Assembly (NCBI GenBank): GCA_026008535.1
Contig: BRKX01000011.1
Coordinates: 47,848,183-47,912,182, forward strand
DNA from: Perilla frutescens
Taxonomy: Eukaryota > Streptophyta > Magnoliopsida > Lamiales > Lamiaceae
Length of the DNA stretch: 64,000 bases
Reading direction: 5' to 3'
Part shown: positions 59,208 to 64,000 of the stretch, piece after piece
Layout of the letters: the number at the start of each line of letters is the position of its first letter
Numbering within the stretch: the stretch's first letter is position 1
Program-made: the position numbers and the translations under genes
The notes under the pieces: generated by a model
Told to the model about the DNA's origin: nothing
The model's input: the letters and a program-made list of their open reading frames with translations, nothing else
Databases searched by the model: none

Positions 59208-59845
59208 TCATGTCACTCTTTCGTCTTTTATATCATGAGTACGTACGCGTCACGTGTTAATATGTAATAATGATATAATGTTAAATGAAATAGGTTCCGC
59301 AAAAATTGAACTCCATTAATTAATATTACAATTTTCCATATTAAAAAAAAATTCTTCAAGATTAGCTGATCAAATAAGAGGAATGAGATCTAATGTTTCA
59401 ATCTGCAAAAAGACATAGTATTAAAGCCCATAAGTACGCTTTAGCGACCAAATTTGTATAAAAATCGAAAATCGTATATACTATACTACTCAATTCACTA
59501 TCTTGAATTAATTTTTTATTTTTATTTTTTAGTACAAATTCACCATCTTGAAATCATCCGTCTTACTTGGAGTGGTTCGAGGGACGAATTGAAATAATGG
59601 GTGTTTGAGCTAGCCTTTAAGTTTCAGTTTTTCAAATGCACTAATCACAATGCTTTAATATTATTAGAGTAATTCAGTACCGACAAATTAAAATGCATGA
59701 ATTTGATAAAAAAAATAAAATTATAATTTAGACACAAACTTTGAACGTTTTCAATTACAACACAATTCTCCGATCCTGAAATTGCCAATCAACGAAAACT
59801 AGTATAGAATATGAAATATTACAAAACTTGATACACACATAGCAT
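57297..59845. other. AT-rich intergenic, no gene seen
   Basis: Begins with a (TA)n plus (CA)n tract and contains repeated AACCCTAAA-type phrases (about 57950-58350) of low complexity. No coding structure or transposon terminus was recognised. Confidence 0.5.
59158..59207. repeat. (TTA)n microsatellite
   Basis: About 16 tandem TTA/ATT units. Confidence 0.95.
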
Positions 59846-61913
59846 CAGCGGCGGAAGCAGAAAAAAATATTTGGGGGGTGTACCGATAACACGTCTTAAA
59901 AATATCATTATATTAAAATTAGTCTAAAAATCGACACTTGGACGGCTTGTAGTTGCATTTGTAGGAGGAAGTGGTGGCAACTGATATCTGCATGTATCAC
60001 TCGATTGAAAACGCTGCAAGATAGGCTCATTATCAATTGTTGAAAAAATCTCATTCTCAATGTATACAACTAAACTGTCATTCATCCACTCATCACCCAT
60101 ACAGTTGCGCAAATTAGTCTTTATAGTCTTCATTGCAGAAAAAGCTATCTTAACAGAAGCAGTGGCAACTGACAAAACCAATGACAACTCAATCATACGA
60201 TAAATCAATGGAAAAACTGAATGCTTACCACTTTTAACCATTTCCCGAGTAAGATCTCTCAAATTGCTAATTACAAAAAATCAAGGATCACATCGCACAT
60301 TAACAATGAAATTGTTAAGTTGTTGAGGAAGATATAAACAATCATTGGTTGAGAAATTCTCATGATATAAAGAAGCAAGGCGTATGAGCTGATCAACATT
60401 GAATTGAGAGAAAGAATTTCTTGGATCAAGACATGCTATGCAACTAAGTAATTCAGTGCTAACTTCTGAAAAACGGTTATTCATTTCTTGTATAGTTAAA
60501 TCAACAACCTGAAATTACAACAACTAATATAAAATTAATAAGAAATGAAAAAAATTACATAGATAAAATATATAAAAATATTTAGAAGTTAGAAAAGATA
60601 TCTGATAAAAAATCTCTACACGGCAATAGTGATAATTAGTGATGAGTTGTGCTCCGTGCCTTTTGTGACCACGTCGTGTTACATTGTCTTCCATATCAAT
60701 CACTGATATATTATTCAACTCACAAAATCTGTTTACTTCATCACAAATCTTTTCCCATCCATCCTCTCTAAAATTCTGTAATTGATGTTTCACAATATTG
60801 ATCAATGGCATGGCTTCGACAATATTCTGATCCTTTTGTTGTAAGGCAAGAGACAATTCATTTGTAATCCCCAATAAATTTTTCATCAAATGCAACAGAA
60901 ACACAAACTCATAACTATCCATTTTTTGAATCAAACATTCAGCAGTACTTCTACTTTCAAAAGAAGTGGCATCATCTCTTACATTTTGCAATACTTACTC
61001 AATTGAAGGCCACATAAATCATAGACGAAGCAAAGTCAAGTAATGTGTATCCCAACGAGTATCTCCAGGCCTTATCAAAACAGTTTCTTGATTTTTACCT
61101 CTTCCACTCTCTCTTTCTCCATCATTGAGTTCCTTTAAAAGTCTCTCATGCTCTAACTGTCTGATTCGATCTCTCCTCTTACAAGACGCTACAAACGTAT
61201 TTACTATCATCATGACATAATTAAAAAATCTATCACAGCCGTGTTTCTCTTAGCAACAGTAATAATAAAAAAATCTATCACAGTCGTGTTTCTCTTACCA
61301 TTTGAGCAATTCAAGAAAATTCCCCTTATTTATAGAACTAGTTGACTCGTCATGTCCACAAAAAGGCAACCCTTGCTTCAAAAGAAACCGAGTCACATCC
61401 AATACTGCCGTTAAACGGGCGTGATAAGCAATATCCATGTCACGACTATTTGATCGGAACATGTTTGCCAAACTATGCCTTTGATTTTGAAAAACCTCAA
61501 ATTGTACCCTAGCATAGTTATGACAACTATTTGCAGCCCAACATGTCCATTGAAATTGTCTCTTGCATTTTTTCAATTATTATATCCTTTTTTTTTTGTA
61601 AATGCCACCTCTCCATATCGACCTCCTTTATTTGTTTATTTGAACAGAAAACACGAAAAACAAAAGGCGGCATCTTTTGATACACTGTATTCTAGCCATG
61701 TGAAATCCTTATACCAATCATCTTGAAAACTTCTTACTTGCTTACCAGATGTTGTTTTCGGATAACTATGACCCACTGGTTGACAAGACCCTCTTGTCAA
61801 ATACTCTCTTCCTACTTGATCTTGAATAGCAATATCAAATTTCTCAATTGGTTTTCTCAATCCCGGATCACTAATAATATCATTCAAGTCTAATTCTACT
61901 TCAACCCAAGCCC
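59846..61913 (-). pseudogene. hAT-like transposase (TTF zinc finger / DUF4371 / hAT C-terminal), degenerate
   Basis: Fragments on the minus strand, in order: 61913-61636 with WYKDFTWLEYSVSKDAAFCFSCFLFK (TTF-type zinc finger region), 61576-61295 with QWTCWAANS and FCGHDESTSSINKGNFLELL (DUF4371), 61213-61019 with GDTRWDTHYLTLLRL, 60991-60524, 60484-60281, and 60262-59924 with LSVATASVKIAFSAMKTIKTNLR and DSLVVYIENEI, the hAT C-terminal dimerisation region. Frames are shifted and interrupted between segments. This protein type (often annotated zinc finger MYM-type 1-like) is the transposase of a plant hAT lineage. A CAGCGGCGGAAGCAG terminus at 59846 looks like the element end. The 5' part is cut off by the copia insertion at 61919. 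Confidence 0.85.
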
Positions 61914-61918
61914 GAGAT

Positions 61919-62111
61919 TGTTAGAAGTACTAGAAGGAATAAACTGTAATTTAGGATCGAATTGATTTGGCCAAAAATAGTTTATTTCTTTCCTTGTTAT
62001 TTACAAAGGTCTCTCAATAAGAGAGGGTGTAACATGCTATTCTAATTAACAAGAAATACATTCGTTTCTTCCTATTCCTCTCTAATGGCCTTCATACCAA
62101 TCCAATTGACA
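61919..62111 (+). repeat. 5' LTR of the copia element
   Basis: Starts TGTTAGAAGTAC and ends CCAATTGACA. The segment GGTCTCTCAATAAGAGAGGG lies in the transcribed region, as in many plant copia LTRs. The size is typical of small copia LTRs. Confidence 0.8.
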
Positions 62112-62123
62112 TGGTATCAAAGC
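62112..62123 (+). other. tRNA-Met primer-binding site of the copia element
   Basis: TGGTATCAAAGC immediately follows the LTR; one mismatch from the canonical TGGTATCAGAGC. Confidence 0.85.
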
Positions 62124-62207
62124 GAAGTTGATCCGATAGACTCAAAATTCTCTTCATCATAGTCTGTGTACCCGCTCAGCCCTTTGGTAAGATCTGCAAA
62201 ACCAAAC

Positions 62208-64000
62208 ATGTCAGAAACAGGAGAACCGAATACAATCCCAGACGATTTAACCATCCAAATTGCCAATTTACTCAAAAACAGCCTTAACCTGCAGCAATCA
62301 ACACCAAATACAAGCACCGAAACCTTATCAATAGGTTTCAAATTAAATGGGGATAATTACCCATTATGGGCAATCCTCATGAGAAAGGCGATTGGAGGCA
62401 GGGGAAAATCGCTATATCTCACAAAAAACCCACCGGCAACTACAGATTCAACATACAACAATTGGGAACAAGAAGATCAATGTGTCTTTACTTGGTTAGT
62501 GCAGAATGTTGAGACACATCTCATAAACAGTATATCGAAGTACCCCACATCAAAGGCGGTCTGGGATGGACTAGTAGTCACTTACGGCAGTGGCACAGAT
62601 TCACTCCAAGTGTTCGACCTACACCGAAAGGCCAACACTTTGAAGCAGGGTGAACACACCATAGAGGAGTTGTGGGCACGGTTTCAAGAGATTTGGATGA
62701 CAATAGATCGCCAAGAGCCGAACCCTATGACCTGTACAAAGGACATCGAGACCTATAATCAAATAATTCAGAATCACAGATTGTATCAATTTCTCACCGC
62801 TCTAAGTGAAATTCACGAGCCCGTGAAGAAAGAGATCCTCAAAAAGGACCCCTTGCCCTCAGTTGATTTCGCCTACGCAATGGTACGGCGTGAGACTGCC
62901 AGGGACCGTGTTCTTCGGCCGGTAATTCTCGACAATGGTGACACATCATCGGGCATAGGGGCGGGCCTTGCAGCTCGGGACAGAGACCGGAATCGCTCAT
63001 CCCAGAAAGGGAATTGGCCGCGACGGACAGAGGAGAAGAAAAGCAAATTAGTTTGCTCTCACTGTGGAATGAAGAAGCACACGAAGGAGTCGTGTTTCCA
63101 ATTAGTTGGCTATCCCGAATGGTGGGATGAGACGAAGAAGACGAAGCTTCCAGGAAAAAAGGGGGGCAGCGTCGGAACCGTGGCTAATGCCGGTGACCAG
63201 CCCATCGCCGGCCGGGCTACCATCGCCGACGCGGGCAACACCGGCGGCAGACGGGAGGAAGACAACCTGGGAGCAGCAGCAATGGCGGCTCGGGTTTGTG
63301 CGGCGGCGGGAGAAGGTAATAAGAAAGAGAGATCAATCGGCAATTATGAGGGTTCTTTCCTTTTTAATTGCAAATCAGCCCATCTTTTTCCAAATTGCAA
63401 CTTAGCCCCTGTTCTCACAACTAATAGATTTCATGTCCTAGAGGAACTTTCTAGTGCATATGCAGTCCCTATGAAGGATACAGATAAAAATGATCAGTGG
63501 ATATTCGACTGTGGTGCCACCGACACCATGACATTTGACAAATCAGATATTGTCCAGTCTATGCCCTCTCGATGAACTCATGTTCAGACAGCAAATGGCG
63601 ATCTAGCTCCAGTAAAAGGGGCTGGAATTATCAATTTGTTCCCTACTCTGAAGCTATCAAATTGTTTATTTGTTCCCACATTATCACATAAACTCCTGTC
63701 TATAAGTCATGTTACTAAGGAGCTCAACTGTACCCTTCTAATGCAACCACATTTTTGCCTTTTACAGGATATTTGGACGGGGGAGATTATTGGGCGTGGC
63801 ACTGAGCGCAATGGATTGTACTATGTGGATGAAATTGTTCAAAAAGGTGGTGTGATGCTGACTCACGGACATGGCGACCGGACTGCTTGGCTATGGCATC
63901 GTCGGTTAGGACACCCATCCACAGGATATTTAAAATTATTGTTTCCTCATTTAATAAAATCCCAAACTCTGTGTTGTGATACTTGTGTTTTGGCCAAAAG
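62208..64000 (+). pseudogene. Copia gag-pol, interrupted by one in-frame stop, truncated by window end
   Basis: From the ATG at 62208 the frame encodes gag (GFKLNGDNYPLWAILMRKAI, then WDGLVVTYGS and FLTALSEIHEPV), a CCHC knuckle (CSHCGMKKHTKESC, CX2CX4HX4C) followed by YPEWW, and the aspartic protease motif WIFDCGATDTMTF, with Asp-Cys-Gly-Ala in place of the usual Asp-Ser-Gly-Ala. A TGA at 63573-63575 then interrupts the frame, probably from CGA. The same frame continues without stops from 63576 to the window end through THVQTANGDLAPVKGAG, SHKLLSISHVTKEL, the pre-integrase region (WHRRLGHPS) and CDTCVLAK. The stop lies inside the protease, so it is damage rather than a gag/pol boundary signal. 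Reverse transcriptase and RNase H lie outside the window. Confidence 0.88.

Larger units (their letters stand above)
61919..64000 (+). mobile_element. Ty1/copia retrotransposon, 5' part, runs off the window
   Basis: A 193 bp LTR (61919-62111) with TG...CA ends, a tRNA-Met primer-binding site and a gag-protease-integrase reading frame lie in order on the + strand. It is inserted in the hAT-like transposase gene, whose upstream part should reappear beyond the 3' LTR. The expected 5-base target duplication would be GAGAT (61914-61918). Confidence 0.88.

Noticed and set aside
63573..63575. Possible programmed stop readthrough in copia gag-pol
   Set aside because: The stop follows the protease active site and so is not at the gag/protease border, and copia elements normally use one frame; a CGA-to-TGA mutation is simpler.

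Overview
The window looks like a plant (eudicot) nuclear chromosome segment. It is very AT-rich, its few host genes have introns and are widely spaced, and every host protein belongs to a plant family. The transposon content would suit an asterid such as a member of Lamiales, but that is only an impression and the species cannot be fixed from the sequence.

Host genes. There are four credible intact genes: a GDSL-type esterase/lipase (6373-7632, +, three exons); an intronless EXO70B-class exocyst subunit (8086-9900, -) convergent with it; a mitochondrial GAMETE CELL DEFECTIVE 1-like protein (23467-26630, +, four exons); and a CHX15-like cation/H+ antiporter (27401-30015, -, three exons). They have unrelated jobs (cell wall or lipid hydrolysis, exocytosis and immunity, mitochondrial function, endomembrane ion and pH balance) and no shared pathway is evident.

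Transposons, left to right. At 1-2526 is one 2.2 kb LTR, with primer-binding site, of a Ty3/gypsy-like element in minus orientation. MITE-like elements lie near 3461, 11035 and 13104. At 14.5-18.8 kb is a probable decayed MULE-like element carrying a frameshifted sucrose-synthase fragment. At 19.2-22.4 kb are arrays of a short TACGATTA motif in both orientations. From 30517 to 57296 five terminal-inverted-repeat elements (called E1-E5 here) lie head to tail, mostly separated by short (TA)n tracts. E1 carries fragments of a subtilisin-like protease and a syntaxin (Pack-MULE style). E2-E4 are non-coding or nearly so. E5 (13.9 kb) is a once-autonomous Mutator-like element with two tandem Ulp1-type cysteine protease genes (+) and a FAR1/MULE transposase gene (-). 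A fragment of the E4 family (E0) ends at 12763. At the right edge a hAT-like (TTF zinc finger/DUF4371) pseudogene (-) is split by a Ty1/copia element (+) that runs off the window.

Most unusual signal. E0-E5 have diverged interiors, yet all are packed with copies of a hexamer core TTAGCA (TGCTAA on the other strand). Each family extends the core in its own way (TTTTAGCAT, TTAGCAAAT, TGCTAACGA), and in E1, E2, E4 and E5 the orientation mostly flips near the middle. This resembles the motif arrays recognised by element-encoded proteins in other DNA transposons. It may be the recognition code of a MULE-encoded transposase or Ulp1-like protein. That is inference. The E5 genes now carry nonsense codons and lost splice acceptors, mostly explicable as C-to-T or G-to-A changes, so this copy is probably dead.
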